This document shows, one piece after another, positions 42,523 through 51,720 of a stretch of 64,000 bases of DNA; within the stretch, counting starts at the first letter, position 1; each line of letters starts with the position of its first letter. The notes under the pieces are model-generated. The model saw only the letters and a list, made by a program, of their open reading frames with translations, was not told where the DNA came from and did not search any database. The position numbers and the translations under genes were made by a program. The stretch comes from Oscillospiraceae bacterium (lineage in GTDB: Bacteria; Bacillota; Clostridia; Oscillospirales; Oscillospiraceae), in NCBI GenBank assembly GCA_910575815.1, contig CAJTFN010000006.1:1-64000 (forward strand), written 5' to 3'.

Positions 42523-43801
42523 CATGCTCCTGCGCCAGGGGCTGATGGACGCCAACCTGGCCCAGTACGAGCGGGTCCTTCAGCAATCGGAGTCGGTGGA
42601 TCCCTCCCCCGCCTACCGCCGGGAACGAACACGCCTTCTGGCGGATCCCCAGGCGTGGGGAAGCCGCCGGAAGCGGCGCGGAGGAAGAGCCCGGCCGGAC
42701 TGGCGGTTGGTGGCCGCCGTGGCGGCGCTGCTGATCCTCTCCGCCTGTGCCTACGCCGTGGCCACGGGACAGTTCTCCCAGTGGTTCCCCCGGCTGGGGG
42801 TGGACCCCAAGTCCCCGGAGACTTCCGAGGAGGTCCTCAGCCGCACGGGCACGGCCATCCAGCAGAGCCAGACCGTGGGGGACACCACAGTGACCCTCCA
42901 CGCCGCCGTGTGGGACGGGAGTGATCTGTGGGTGTCCATGGACATCGAGAGCCCGAACATCCCGGAGGAAGTCCAGCAGTACACCCCCCTCTATATGGCG
43001 GACTGCCGTTTCTTCCTGCGGGACGACCAGTGGGAAGAGTATACGAGAAACCGGATGAAACAATCCATCGCCGCCATGGGCGCGTCCCCGGAGCAGATAG
43101 AGGCGGATATCCAAGCCGAGCTGGACAAGGGACAGCCGGGCTTTGGGAGCTTCCTCATGCCGCAGGAGCGGGAGGGGAACACCCTCAGGTTTCAGGAGAA
43201 CACGTTTTTGGAAGCCGATTGGTTCACGGAGACCAAGCGGCCGGAGCTGACGCTGCACCTGGAAAACCTCGCCACCTATGCGGACGGAAAAGGAGAGAGC
43301 ATGATCGATGAAAACGGATACGCCCACAATCCCGGACCGGGCACGGTCTTTATCGAGGGGCCCTTTGACCTGACCTTCACCCTGGAAGAGCCGATCCTGC
43401 CCATCCGTTATGAGGGGGCCGATGTCCAGACGGTGCTCACGGACATCCCCCTCCGGTTTACCGGGTTCGAGCTTTCCGCCACGGAGCTGTCCGCCACCTA
43501 CGAGGCCGTGAACCCGGAGGATCTGCCCGAGCCTGGCCCGGATCTCTCTCCGGAGGAGAATGACCGGCGCTTTCAAGCGACCGTGGCAGTCTGCCGCGCG
43601 GTTCAAGACAGCGTGCGGGGCCTCTGGACGGAGGACGGAAAGTATGTGGACCTCTCAAATTCGGAGTCCAGCGGAAGCAGTGGCTACGCGAGCCTCCGCT
43701 ATCCCTACCCCGTAGACCCCGCCACGGTGACGGCGGTGGACCTCGCTGGGGTCCGGGTGGAGCTGAGCGGACTGGAGCGCCTGCCGGAGCCGGTGAGCTG
43801 A
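42509..43801 (+). CDS. Anti-sigma-factor-like membrane protein (DUF4179-type)
   Basis: A 430-residue protein. The short cytoplasmic part (1-70, basic RRKRRGGRARPDW) precedes one membrane helix (LVAAVAALLILSACAYAVA, about 71-90), then an extracytoplasmic beta-rich domain of about 340 residues. The layout and the 14-base overlap with the sigma gene match membrane anti-sigma factors of Firmicutes. No zinc-binding HxxxCxxC motif is present, so it is not a ZAS-type protein. Confidence 0.8.
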   Translation: MKQFDMLLRQGLMDANLAQYERVLQQSESVDPSPAYRRERTRLLADPQAWGSRRKRRGGRARPDWRLVAAVAALLILSACAYAVATGQFSQWFPRLGVDPKSPETSEEVLSRTGTAIQQSQTVGDTTVTLHAAVWDGSDLWVSMDIESPNIPEEVQQYTPLYMADCRFFLRDDQWEEYTRNRMKQSIAAMGASPEQIEADIQAELDKGQPGFGSFLMPQEREGNTLRFQENTFLEADWFTETKRPELTLHLENLATYADGKGESMIDENGYAHNPGPGTVFIEGPFDLTFTLEEPILPIRYEGADVQTVLTDIPLRFTGFELSATELSATYEAVNPEDLPEPGPDLSPEENDRRFQATVAVCRAVQDSVRGLWTEDGKYVDLSNSESSGSSGYASLRYPYPVDPATVTAVDLAGVRVELSGLERLPEPVS

Positions 43802-43829
43802 AAAATTTTTTCCGAAATTTTTCAAACAG

Positions 43830-43860
43830 TGAAATACTATGTCCTCCCCCGCCGTTTACC
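43830..43860 (+). promoter_or_regulatory. Predicted ECF promoter of the stalk-domain gene
   Basis: TGAAAT at 43830, 17-base spacer, CGTTTACC at 43853; the CCTCCCCCGCCGTTTACC stretch is shared with the promoter at 41916. It begins 29 bases after the anti-sigma stop. Confidence 0.6.
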
Positions 43861-43918
43861 AGTCAGAACGGAGGGGGAGGGCAAACCCTTTCCGCAAAAA
43901 ACAGAAAGGAAGATCACT

Positions 43919-44836
43919 ATGAAACACCGCATCCCGACTTTTTTCAGCGGCTTTTTCGCCGCCCTGGCCCTGGCCGCCTGCCTGACCACCGCTCTGGCGG
44001 CCTCCGGCAAGGTGAGCTACAACTTCGCCAACGTCTCCATGGACGGGACGCAGAAAATCACGGCGGGGCAGGACATCACCGCCGCCAACGGGCAGAAAAT
44101 CCCCGGCTCCATTCTCTACACCGACGCGGCGGGAGGCAAGACCAACTATCTGCCTATCCGCACCATCAGCGAACTGCTGGGCACGGAGATCGGCTATGAC
44201 TCCGCCACGAAGACCGTTCTCCTGGGCAAGCAGCCCGCCGCCCCGGAGCCTCAGCCCGCCGGGGACGAATATGCCGTCGACCTCCGGACGCCCAAGGAGG
44301 TTCCCGCCAATCCCCGCCGGGGAGACGAGGAGCTGATCAAGAGCCGGGGCGGCACCATCCTGCCGGACGACGACGTGAACTCCTACCGCGGAAACGACAA
44401 AATGTTCCGGGACAAGAACGGGGTGCTCCGGTGGGAGTACAAGGTTGGGAACCAGAACGCCCTTCATGAGATCGACAAAAAGGCGATGGAATGGTCCCTG
44501 GTGGACGGGGATTATCCCAAGAACAGCCAGGGGGAGAGCTATGGCTCCATGCTGCTGGCGGAGTTTGTGGGATACATGCCGGACCTCCAGCACATGGCCG
44601 CCTATCCCCCGGAGGGCCGCCCGGAAGGCTACATCCGGGAGGCGGAGCTCCAAAAGGGCGGCGAGGCGCTCCAGGGGCTGTCCAAGGAGGAATGTCCCCA
44701 CTGGTACTCCATCCCCCTGTACAATTCTGAGGGGAATGTCATCGGCGAGTACAAGGTGGGCTGTGAGGGGCACTATGATACGGAAGGGCTGACCCTGGAG
44801 GAGGCCCGGGAAGTCATTATGCGGGGCGAAGGGTGA
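43919..44836 (+). CDS. Secreted stalk-domain (copper amine oxidase N-like) protein
   Basis: A 305-residue secreted protein. Signal peptide MKHRIPTFFSGFFAALALAAC...ALAA (cleavage near 28), a stalk/copper-amine-oxidase-N-like domain (ILYTDAAGGKTNYLPIRTI..LLGTEIGYDSATKTVLLG), a Pro-rich linker and a C-terminal region of about 170 residues I do not recognise. GAAAGGA lies upstream. The ECF promoter before it makes it the likely output of the sigma/anti-sigma pair, an envelope-protection role being inferred. Confidence 0.8.
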   Translation: MKHRIPTFFSGFFAALALAACLTTALAASGKVSYNFANVSMDGTQKITAGQDITAANGQKIPGSILYTDAAGGKTNYLPIRTISELLGTEIGYDSATKTVLLGKQPAAPEPQPAGDEYAVDLRTPKEVPANPRRGDEELIKSRGGTILPDDDVNSYRGNDKMFRDKNGVLRWEYKVGNQNALHEIDKKAMEWSLVDGDYPKNSQGESYGSMLLAEFVGYMPDLQHMAAYPPEGRPEGYIREAELQKGGEALQGLSKEECPHWYSIPLYNSEGNVIGEYKVGCEGHYDTEGLTLEEAREVIMRGEG

Positions 44837-44874
44837 CGGGGGTTCCCGCCGGAAGCTCTCTCGGAGGATGCGAA

Positions 44875-44902
44875 AAGGCTCCCGCGGTATCGCGGGAGCC
44901 TT
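44875..44902. terminator. Bidirectional terminator
   Basis: Perfect 12-bp stem AAGGCTCCCGCG / CGCGGGAGCCTT with a GTAT loop between convergent genes. Confidence 0.85.
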
Positions 44903-44920
44903 TGGCTTGGATGGAAGCGC

Positions 44921-46498
44921 TTATTTGGACATGGTATCCCAGCTGAGGCCCATCAATTGCTCCTGGAAAATGCGGGAGTCCATTTCCTTCAAATCCGCCG
45001 CGATGTGAGGCCGGAAGCCCATCTGTCCCAGGATGTCCCGCTCCAGGTCCACGCCGGGGGCAATCTCCAGCAGGGTCATGCCCTCCTCCATCAGCTTGAA
45101 AACGGCCCGCTCGGTGATGTAGAGAACGTTCTGCCCGGTGCGGTTGGCGTAGTTGCCGGAGAAGGTGATCTGCTGCACGTCCTGGACCAGCTTTTTCACC
45201 CGGCCCTCCTGCAGAATGGTCAGCTTGCCGTCCTGGACCTGGACCTTCAGTCCTCCGGCGGTCATGGTGCCGCAGAAAATGACGTCGTGGGTAGACTGGG
45301 TGATGTTGATGAAGCCGCCGGCTCCCGCGATCTTGGGGCCGAACTTGGAGACATTCACATTGCCGAAGCGGTCCGCCTCCGCAAGACCCAGATAGGCCAG
45401 GTCCAATCCGCCGCCGTCGTAGCTGTCAAACTGGGTGGACTGGAAGAGGATGCAGTCCGGGTTCAAGGACGCGCCGAATCCAATGTCCGACACCGGCACG
45501 CCGCCGATGGGACCCGACTCGATGGACAGGGTGAGGGCGTCTCGCAGGCCCTCCTCCTCCGCCACCTTGCCCACGCCCTCCGGAACGCCGATGCCCAGGT
45601 TGATGACCGAGTTCGGACGAAGCTCCATGGCCGCCCGGCGGCTGATGACCTTTTTGGCGTCCAGCGCCAGCTTTCCCTCCGCCGGCGGAATCACCACCCG
45701 GCAGTTTCCACAGTACGCCGGATTGAACGCCTCGTCAAAGGTCATCATGTGGTTTTTCAGATCGCTCACCGGAACCACGTAGTCCACCAGGGTTCCGGGG
45801 ATACGGACCTTGCGCATGTCCAAGGTCCCGTAGGGAACCACCTGCTTCACCTGGACAAAGACAATTCCCCCGTTGTTTTTCACGGCCTGGGCCGCTTGGA
45901 GGGACTCCAGGTAGCAGGGCTCCTCCTCCAGGGAGATGTTTCCCTGCTCGTCGGCGTAGGTTCCCCGGAGAAGCGCGTAGTCCGGCTTCTTGACGTGGCG
46001 ATAGCGCAGATATTCCATTCCGTCCAGCTCCATCAGCTGGACAATGTCCTCCGTGGTCCTCTCGTTGAGCTTGCCGCCCTCCACCCGGGGGTCCACAAAG
46101 GTCTCCAGGCCTATGCGGCTGATGGTGGGCCGTTTGGCGGCCATGTCCCGGAACATATGGGAAATGACGCCCTGGGGCAGGTTATAGGCCTGGATTTTGT
46201 TCTGGGCGATGAGCTCCTGGACCTTGGTGGCAGGGCCGAAGTGCCCGCCGATGATCCAGTCCAGCAGGCCCTCGTGGGCCAGATGGTTCAGGCCCCGGTC
46301 CTTCTTGTCCCCCTGTCCGGAGGAGTGAATCCAGCTCAAGTGCTCCGGCTGGCCGGTCTCCAGGAACCGTTTCTCCAGTTCCAGCATCAATTCCTCCGCA
46401 ACGTCGTTGCCCCCCATGCCCTGGGAGCAAAGCGTGCTGCCCGATTGAATCATGGCGGCCGCCTGGGCCGAAGTGATGATTTGAACGCGCAATGCCAT
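44921..46498 (-). CDS. Acyl-CoA:carboxylate CoA-transferase (family I)
   Basis: A 525-residue fused alpha/beta CoA-transferase of the propionate-CoA-transferase/YdiF type. The N-terminal half has GSTLCSQGMGGNDVAEELMLELE; the C-terminal half has RPNSVINLGIGVPEGVG and the catalytic glutamate in LSIESGPIGGVP. Such enzymes move CoA between acetyl- or propionyl-CoA and another carboxylate by a glutamyl-CoA intermediate. GGAAGG precedes the start. It is the last gene of the TRAP operon, so it probably activates the imported acid. Confidence 0.9.
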   Translation of the reverse strand: MALRVQIITSAQAAAMIQSGSTLCSQGMGGNDVAEELMLELEKRFLETGQPEHLSWIHSSGQGDKKDRGLNHLAHEGLLDWIIGGHFGPATKVQELIAQNKIQAYNLPQGVISHMFRDMAAKRPTISRIGLETFVDPRVEGGKLNERTTEDIVQLMELDGMEYLRYRHVKKPDYALLRGTYADEQGNISLEEEPCYLESLQAAQAVKNNGGIVFVQVKQVVPYGTLDMRKVRIPGTLVDYVVPVSDLKNHMMTFDEAFNPAYCGNCRVVIPPAEGKLALDAKKVISRRAAMELRPNSVINLGIGVPEGVGKVAEEEGLRDALTLSIESGPIGGVPVSDIGFGASLNPDCILFQSTQFDSYDGGGLDLAYLGLAEADRFGNVNVSKFGPKIAGAGGFINITQSTHDVIFCGTMTAGGLKVQVQDGKLTILQEGRVKKLVQDVQQITFSGNYANRTGQNVLYITERAVFKLMEEGMTLLEIAPGVDLERDILGQMGFRPHIAADLKEMDSRIFQEQLMGLSWDTMSK

Positions 46499-46672
46499 TC
46501 CTTCCCTTCCTGATTGTAATCGGCAAGCGGATTCCGCTCAGGCTCCCCGGCGGCGAATCGCCCCCGGGAGCCCCGGCCCCTTGCCGTTCGGCGCGGGCAA
46601 GGGCGCTCTTTTCCGGCCGGGACGGGAAACCGTGCCCGGCGCCCCCTTTGCCCGCTCGCGCACTGATTGGAA

Positions 46673-46720
46673 AAGGCCGGGCGTGCCCGCCTTTTCCAGC
46701 GGAGGGCACGCCCGGCCCTT
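46673..46720 (-). terminator. Hairpin between MaoC and CoA-transferase genes
   Basis: Long stem AGGCCGGGCGTGCCC / GGGCACGCCCGGCC with T-rich sequence on the minus-strand side. It may end part of the transcript after maoC or separate expression levels inside the operon. Confidence 0.6.
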
Positions 46721-46748
46721 CAGAAAGCAGATACGGTGTGCGGAACCG

Positions 46749-47168
46749 TTACATGATGTACTCCTGGCCCTCTCCCACGATGACCAGCTCTTCCTTCTGG
46801 TTGAAGCACTCGGTCTTGATCTTGACCCGGTGCTTCTCGTCCATCTTTTCGATCACGGTGGCCACCGCGGTAATGGTGTCCCCCACGTAGACGGGCTTCA
46901 GGAATTTCAGGGTCTGGCCGGAGTAGACATTGCCGAAGGTGGACTGGGTCATAACCGTGGAGATCAGGCCCGCCACCAGCAGACCGGGGACAATCACATC
47001 CTTGAAACGGGTGGTGGCCGCGTACTGCTTGTCAATATGGACGGGATTCATGTCGCCGGTGAGGCCCACCCAGAGGATCATGTCGGTTTCCGTCATGGTC
47101 TTGGTGAAGGATTCCACGTCGCCCACATGGATGTCGTCCCAGTGTTTAATTTTTTCTGAGTAATTCAT
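46749..47168 (-). CDS. MaoC-family enoyl-CoA hydratase
   Basis: A 139-residue hot-dog-fold protein with the hydratase-2 motif GDMNPVHIDKQYA (catalytic Asp/His) and QTLKFLKPVYVGDTI. (R)-specific enoyl-CoA hydratases of this type add water to trans-2-enoyl-CoA or remove it from (R)-3-hydroxyacyl-CoA. GGGAGG lies upstream. Placed between the TRAP genes and a CoA-transferase, it probably acts on the CoA ester of the imported acid. Confidence 0.9.
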   Translation of the reverse strand: MNYSEKIKHWDDIHVGDVESFTKTMTETDMILWVGLTGDMNPVHIDKQYAATTRFKDVIVPGLLVAGLISTVMTQSTFGNVYSGQTLKFLKPVYVGDTITAVATVIEKMDEKHRVKIKTECFNQKEELVIVGEGQEYIM

Positions 47169-47208
47169 AACGAACCTCCCTTGTCGTCAGACGGTACTCG
47201 CGAAAGCG

Positions 47209-48594
47209 TCAAGCCGCCACCAGGTTAGGCAGGCCCACCACCAGCTGGGGGAAGGCGATGCACAGGACGGTCACGATCAGGACGATGATGATGAAAGGAA
47301 TCACGCCCCGGTAGATCTCCGAGATCTTGACCTCCGGCGGGACAATGCCCTTGATGTAGAACAGGGCGAAGCCGAAGGGCGGGGTCATGAAGCAGGTCTG
47401 GAGGATGACGGCGGTAACGCCCACCAGCCAGAGACGGTCCACCCCAAACTGATCCATAATGGGCAGGAAGATGGGCAGGACGATCATGATGATGCCCGTC
47501 CAGTCGATGAACATGCCCATGATGAACACCAGGACCATCATAATGGCCATCGCGCCGATCTTGCCCACGCCCAGGCCCAGAACGAAGTTCGTGATGATGA
47601 CGTCACCGTCCAGGGACATGAAGATTCCGGTGAACGCGGCCGCGCCGAAGAGGATGATGAACACCATGGCGGAGGTCTTGGCCGTGTCGACCACGGAGTC
47701 GTACAGCATCTTCCAGCTGAACTGCTTATAGCAGATGGCCAGAATCAGCGCAACCAGGGCGCCTACGCCGGCGGCCTCCGTGGGGGTGGCGATGCCGGAG
47801 AAAATGGAGCCCAGCACGCCCAGGATCAGCAGCAGCGGGGGAATCAGGTTCACCAGGGAACCGACGATCCGCTGCTTCATGGGCATCTCCGCCAGCTCCT
47901 CCGCGCTCATGGCGGGGCCGTAATCGGGATGGATGTGGCAGATGACCATGATGTAGATGGCGTAGCCCGCCGCCAGCATCAGACCGGGAACCAGGGCGGC
48001 GAAGAAGAGCTTTCCGACGGAGACCTCGGCGTAGGAGCCCATGGTCACCAGCATGATGGAGGGCGGAATCAGAATACCCAGAGAGCCGCCCGCGCACACC
48101 ATGCCCGCCGCCAGACGGTGGTCATAGCCGCACTTGAGGAGGATGGGCATGGAGAGCATGCCCATGGTGACGACGGAAGCGCCCACGATGCCGGTGGTTG
48201 CGGCAAAGATGGTGGACACCACGATGACCGCCAAGCCCAGGCCGCCCTTCAGGGGGCCCAGCAGGTAGCGGATGGAGAGAAACAGCCCGTCCGCCACCTT
48301 CGAGTGGGTTAGGAAGTTCGCCATCAGCACGAACATGGGGATTGCCACCATGGAGTAGCTTTGCATCTGGTCATAAATCTTGGTGGCGGCGATGTTCACG
48401 CCGGAGCCGCCCCAGGCGATGACGCCGATGATAATGCCCGCGCCGCCTAAGACGAAGGCCAATTCCTGGCCGGCCACCAGGCCGACAATCATGATGGCGA
48501 AAAGCGCGCCAATCAGAATCGTACACAGCGCCTCGTAGGAGATACCGCTGGAGACCACCGCATTTCCCACGACTTGTTCAATTACTTGAAACAT
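47209..48594 (-). CDS. dctM: TRAP transporter large permease (DctM)
   Basis: A 461-residue protein with about 12 helices and the DctM features SLGILIPPSIMLVTMGSYAEVSVGKLF, GIATPTEAAGVGALVAL and FMTPPFGFALFYIKG. It carries the Na+-driven transport path. Its start directly abuts the stop of the small permease. Order on the minus strand is dctP, dctQ, dctM, maoC, CoA-transferase. Confidence 0.93.
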   Translation of the reverse strand: MFQVIEQVVGNAVVSSGISYEALCTILIGALFAIMIVGLVAGQELAFVLGGAGIIIGVIAWGGSGVNIAATKIYDQMQSYSMVAIPMFVLMANFLTHSKVADGLFLSIRYLLGPLKGGLGLAVIVVSTIFAATTGIVGASVVTMGMLSMPILLKCGYDHRLAAGMVCAGGSLGILIPPSIMLVTMGSYAEVSVGKLFFAALVPGLMLAAGYAIYIMVICHIHPDYGPAMSAEELAEMPMKQRIVGSLVNLIPPLLLILGVLGSIFSGIATPTEAAGVGALVALILAICYKQFSWKMLYDSVVDTAKTSAMVFIILFGAAAFTGIFMSLDGDVIITNFVLGLGVGKIGAMAIMMVLVFIMGMFIDWTGIIMIVLPIFLPIMDQFGVDRLWLVGVTAVILQTCFMTPPFGFALFYIKGIVPPEVKISEIYRGVIPFIIIVLIVTVLCIAFPQLVVGLPNLVAA

Positions 48595-49149
48595 TTACTT
48601 TTCCCCCTCCTTCCCGGCAATCTCCGGGGCCTTGCGGCCATTGCGGAAATACTCGATGACCCAGTCCACATGCTTGAGAATTTCAGACACGCCCTGAATC
48701 GCCAGGAACAGCATACCCAAAAACAGCGCCAGACGCACCGGCCAGGTCACGGGAGACCAGACGGAGTAGCCCAACTCGTGGGTGGTGTAGGCGCGGATGA
48801 AGAAGCTGTAGGTGACGGGGATCAGCTCAACGGAAAAGGGAACGAAGAACAGCAGATACGTGACGATGTGCAGGATGTGCCGGGCAAGGGCGGGGAGCAT
48901 CGCGTAGACCACGTCCACCGCCACAAAGGACTTGCGCAGGAAGCCGAAGGCGCTGATCAGGATGATATAGCAGCCGAAGCTCATGATAATCATATCCTGC
49001 GTCCAGATTTGGGGTTGGTTCAGAATACGGCGCATAAAGACCTCGAAGATGATGACCGCCATGGTCAGCAGCGAAATGAACGAGAACGCGCGCCCCGTCC
49101 ATTCCGTAAAGGTATCGATGCCTTTACAGATCATTTTTATTGCTTTCAT
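48595..49149 (-). CDS. dctQ: TRAP transporter small permease (DctQ)
   Basis: A 184-residue four-helix protein: WTGRAFSFISLLTMAVIIFEVFMRRILNQPQIWTQDMIIMSFGCYIIL is the typical DctQ opening, followed by FLRKSFVAVDVVYAML. It binds DctM and stabilises the carrier. It starts 12 bases after dctP. Confidence 0.92.
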   Translation of the reverse strand: MKAIKMICKGIDTFTEWTGRAFSFISLLTMAVIIFEVFMRRILNQPQIWTQDMIIMSFGCYIILISAFGFLRKSFVAVDVVYAMLPALARHILHIVTYLLFFVPFSVELIPVTYSFFIRAYTTHELGYSVWSPVTWPVRLALFLGMLFLAIQGVSEILKHVDWVIEYFRNGRKAPEIAGKEGEK

Positions 49150-49161
49150 CTCTTGACCCTC

Positions 49162-50292
49162 TTATTCGAATTCGTGGTTAAAGCCGAAGCCATAGCCGCC
49201 GGAGTTCAACATCTCCCGATAGGGGTCCACGACCTTGCAATACTCCTTCATGGAGTCGTACACCATCTTGAAGTTGGGGTTCGCGGCCGCCTCTTCCTCG
49301 TAGACCTCGGTGATGGTCTCGTGGATGGTGGCCAAATCGTCCTCGTTCATATAGGTGACGGTGACGCCCTCTTCCTCAATCATTCTGGTTGCGGCGGTGC
49401 AGTCCAGCCAGGTGTAGCGGGCCAGATTCTCGCCGCGGCAGGCGGCCGCCGCCGTTTCCACGGCCAACTGATACTCCGCGGGAAGGGCATCCCAGGCGGC
49501 CTTGTTGATGACAACGCCGTTATTGCCGGAGGACTGATACCAGCAGGGCTCCACCCAATACTTGGCAACCTCTTCCAGCTTCAGCGTGGAGTCGGCGTTG
49601 GGGCCGGAGAACTCGCCGGCGTCGATGACGCCCCGCTGGAGGGACTCGTACAGCTCGGAGGCGGCGACGGTGGTGATGTTGAAGCCCAGCTTCTGGCCCA
49701 CGCGGCCGGCCATGACGCCGCCCAGGCGGGTCTTCATGGTCTGGAGGTCCGCAATGCTGGTGATGGGCTTGGAGGAGCGGATGCCGGACTCGGAGAAGTG
49801 GCACAGGATGGGGAACCACACCAGGTCATACTGGCCATAGAGCTCCTGGGCAACCTCAATGCCGCCGCCCTGCTCGAACCAGACGTAATAGTCCAGGCCG
49901 GAGAAGAGGTTCATGGTGGTAGACAGAATCTCAAACGCGGGATCCTTGCCGGCCCAGTAGCCGGACCAGTCGCCGGCGCACTGGACGGTGCCGTCCTGGA
50001 CCGTGTCAAACACGGCGGCGGCGGCGCAGATCTCGCCCTCGCCATAGTTGGTGATCTGGAACTTGCCGTTGGTGAGCTGGCTCACCAGCTCGGAGAAGCG
50101 CTGGTCCACGGTGAAGTGCACGTTGCCGGAGCCCCAGGTGGAGGCCATCTTCCACTTGACCACGGGCAGGTCGTCGTTGCTTCCGGTGGTATTGGTGACT
50201 TGGTTCATTACGCCGGTGGTCTGGCCGCCGCAGGCGGACAGGGACAAGGCCATCGCAAGGCAGAGCAACAGTGCCAGGAATTTCTTTTTCAT
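49162..50292 (-). CDS. dctP: TRAP transporter solute-binding lipoprotein (DctP)
   Basis: A 376-residue substrate-binding protein. A lipoprotein signal (MKKKFLALLLCLAMALSLSAC) is followed by the DctP fold with ICAAAAVFDTVQDGTVQCAGDW, MKTRLGGVMAGRVGQKLGFN and ELYESLQRGVIDAGEFSGPN. The conserved Arg for carboxylate binding is expected in the TRLGG segment (family knowledge). The start at 50292 follows GAGGGAGG; the longer upstream frame runs into the promoter. Ligand: an unknown organic acid. Confidence 0.93.
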   Translation of the reverse strand: MKKKFLALLLCLAMALSLSACGGQTTGVMNQVTNTTGSNDDLPVVKWKMASTWGSGNVHFTVDQRFSELVSQLTNGKFQITNYGEGEICAAAAVFDTVQDGTVQCAGDWSGYWAGKDPAFEILSTTMNLFSGLDYYVWFEQGGGIEVAQELYGQYDLVWFPILCHFSESGIRSSKPITSIADLQTMKTRLGGVMAGRVGQKLGFNITTVAASELYESLQRGVIDAGEFSGPNADSTLKLEEVAKYWVEPCWYQSSGNNGVVINKAAWDALPAEYQLAVETAAAACRGENLARYTWLDCTAATRMIEEEGVTVTYMNEDDLATIHETITEVYEEEAAANPNFKMVYDSMKEYCKVVDPYREMLNSGGYGFGFNHEFE

Positions 50293-50418
50293 GCGGGTTC
50301 CTCCCTCGTTGTTCTTGGTTTGTTTTACATGTGCAAATCGTGTGCAAAACGGGCTGCGCAAACGATTTTCTCCGGAGTCCTGGAAACGGGCCCTGTTTCC
50401 AGGTTTTCTCACTTCCTG

Positions 50419-50447
50419 ATTATATTATTTTTAACAATCTTTTTCAA
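50419..50447 (-). promoter_or_regulatory. Promoter of the TRAP operon
   Basis: Minus-strand TTGAAA, 17-base spacer, TATAAT, within an AT-rich gap. This 302-base gap otherwise holds only the inverted repeat described next. Confidence 0.65.
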
Positions 50448-50524
50448 TGTTGTTTATGAATAGAAAATTAACACATTCTTAGAGGTTATATATAAAATTA
50501 TAATTAACATTCATAAACTACATT
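50446..50524. promoter_or_regulatory. Inverted repeat, possible LysR site
   Basis: AATGTTGTTTATGAA (50446-50460) and TTCATAAACTACATT (50510-50524) are inverted copies (13 of 15 bases pair), overlapping the upstream edge of the TRAP promoter. Confidence 0.45.
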
Positions 50525-50595
50525 AATATTTTTTATAGTTCTTGTAAAAAAAGGAAGCTCCTTCCCCATGCGGAGCCCCTTTTGTTCATGGTTTG

Positions 50596-51489
50596 TTAAA
50601 GTTCATCCGGCGGCAGGTTCTTCTGCACATACTGCAAAAAGGTCCGGCAAGCTTTGTTCATGTATTTCTGCCGGTTCCACTCCAGGACAATGTCCCAATA
50701 CTTCATACTGTCGGTCAGAGGGATGCACACCACGTTCGGGTCCGGATGCTTGTCCAAGACGGGCTTTGGCAGAATGGATATTCCACGGTTGCAGGAGACG
50801 ATTTCCACCAAAAAGTCCCACTGGGAGCTGAGCAGCACGGTTCTAGGCCGAAAGCCCGCCTCCCGGCAGGCCTCTATGATCTGGTGGTGAAGAATAAAGT
50901 CCTGATTGAAGATGGCGAAGGACTCCTCCCGCAGGTCCGCAACGGACAGGGTTTTCGCAGAAGCCAGAGGATGGCTTTTATGGAGAAGGACCACGTTTCT
51001 TTGGGTGGAAAAGTGGCAGCAGACAAAGGTGGGCGGCCGGTCCGCCCGGAGGGTTACGGCGATGTCCACCTCTCCCCTTTCTACCAGCTCATCGATCTTT
51101 TTCGCGCCGTCCTCGATCATGTTAATTCGGATATTCGGGTAGGCCTCTGAAAAGCTGGGGAGGATGTTTCCAAAAAAACACGCTCCAAACAGAGGCGAAA
51201 GTCCCAATTTTACAATGCCGGAGCTGGTTTCGTTGAAGCTGGTGACGTTTTCCAGGGTCTCCTGGTAGGCCTCCAGAATTTTATCGGCTCCGTTTTTCAG
51301 CCGGACGCCTTCATCTGTGAGAAGCTGTTTGCGATTGAAGGAGTAAAAGAGCTGCACGCACAACTCCTCTTCGATCCTCTTAATCGCCATGGACAGCGTC
51401 GGCTGAGAGACCCCCAGCTTTTCGGCGGCCCGGGAAAAACTCTCTTCCTGAACAATGGCCATGAAGTAAGATAGCTGCTTAATGTCCAC
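50596..51489 (-). CDS. LysR-family transcriptional regulator
   Basis: A 297-residue LysR protein: helix-turn-helix at 1-60 (DIKQLSYFMAIVQEESFSRAAEKLGVSQPTLSMAIKRIEEEL), then the effector-binding domain with IRINMIEDGAKKIDELVERGEVDIAVTL. The GTG at 51489 is selected as AGGAGG lies 9 bases upstream; an ATG at 51675 would add a basic leader without similarity. It lies just upstream of, and reads in the same direction as, the TRAP operon, and is the likely regulator of that operon. Confidence 0.92.
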   Translation of the reverse strand: MDIKQLSYFMAIVQEESFSRAAEKLGVSQPTLSMAIKRIEEELCVQLFYSFNRKQLLTDEGVRLKNGADKILEAYQETLENVTSFNETSSGIVKLGLSPLFGACFFGNILPSFSEAYPNIRINMIEDGAKKIDELVERGEVDIAVTLRADRPPTFVCCHFSTQRNVVLLHKSHPLASAKTLSVADLREESFAIFNQDFILHHQIIEACREAGFRPRTVLLSSQWDFLVEIVSCNRGISILPKPVLDKHPDPNVVCIPLTDSMKYWDIVLEWNRQKYMNKACRTFLQYVQKNLPPDEL

Positions 51490-51720
51490 GAATACTCCTC
51501 CTTGACAGCCGTCTGTGTTCTTATACCTTGCGCCGCAGTCGATTCCTATGCCGTCTCCCGGTCTTGTGCAGGGCATGAAAAGAGCCCGCCGGCGTTGGTG
51601 ATGGGAATCCGGCTGTTTGGAAATAAAATTGCTCTTGCGGCAAAAATTTTTTTGCGGTTGCATTGTTTCGTGCAAATTTATGGGGACGTCATCCCTTGTT
51701 ATACGAAGGGAGGCATTTTT

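Noticed and set aside
48574-50463. Long plus-strand open frame of 629 codons
   Set aside because: Antisense shadow of the dctQ and dctP genes caused by GC-rich third positions.
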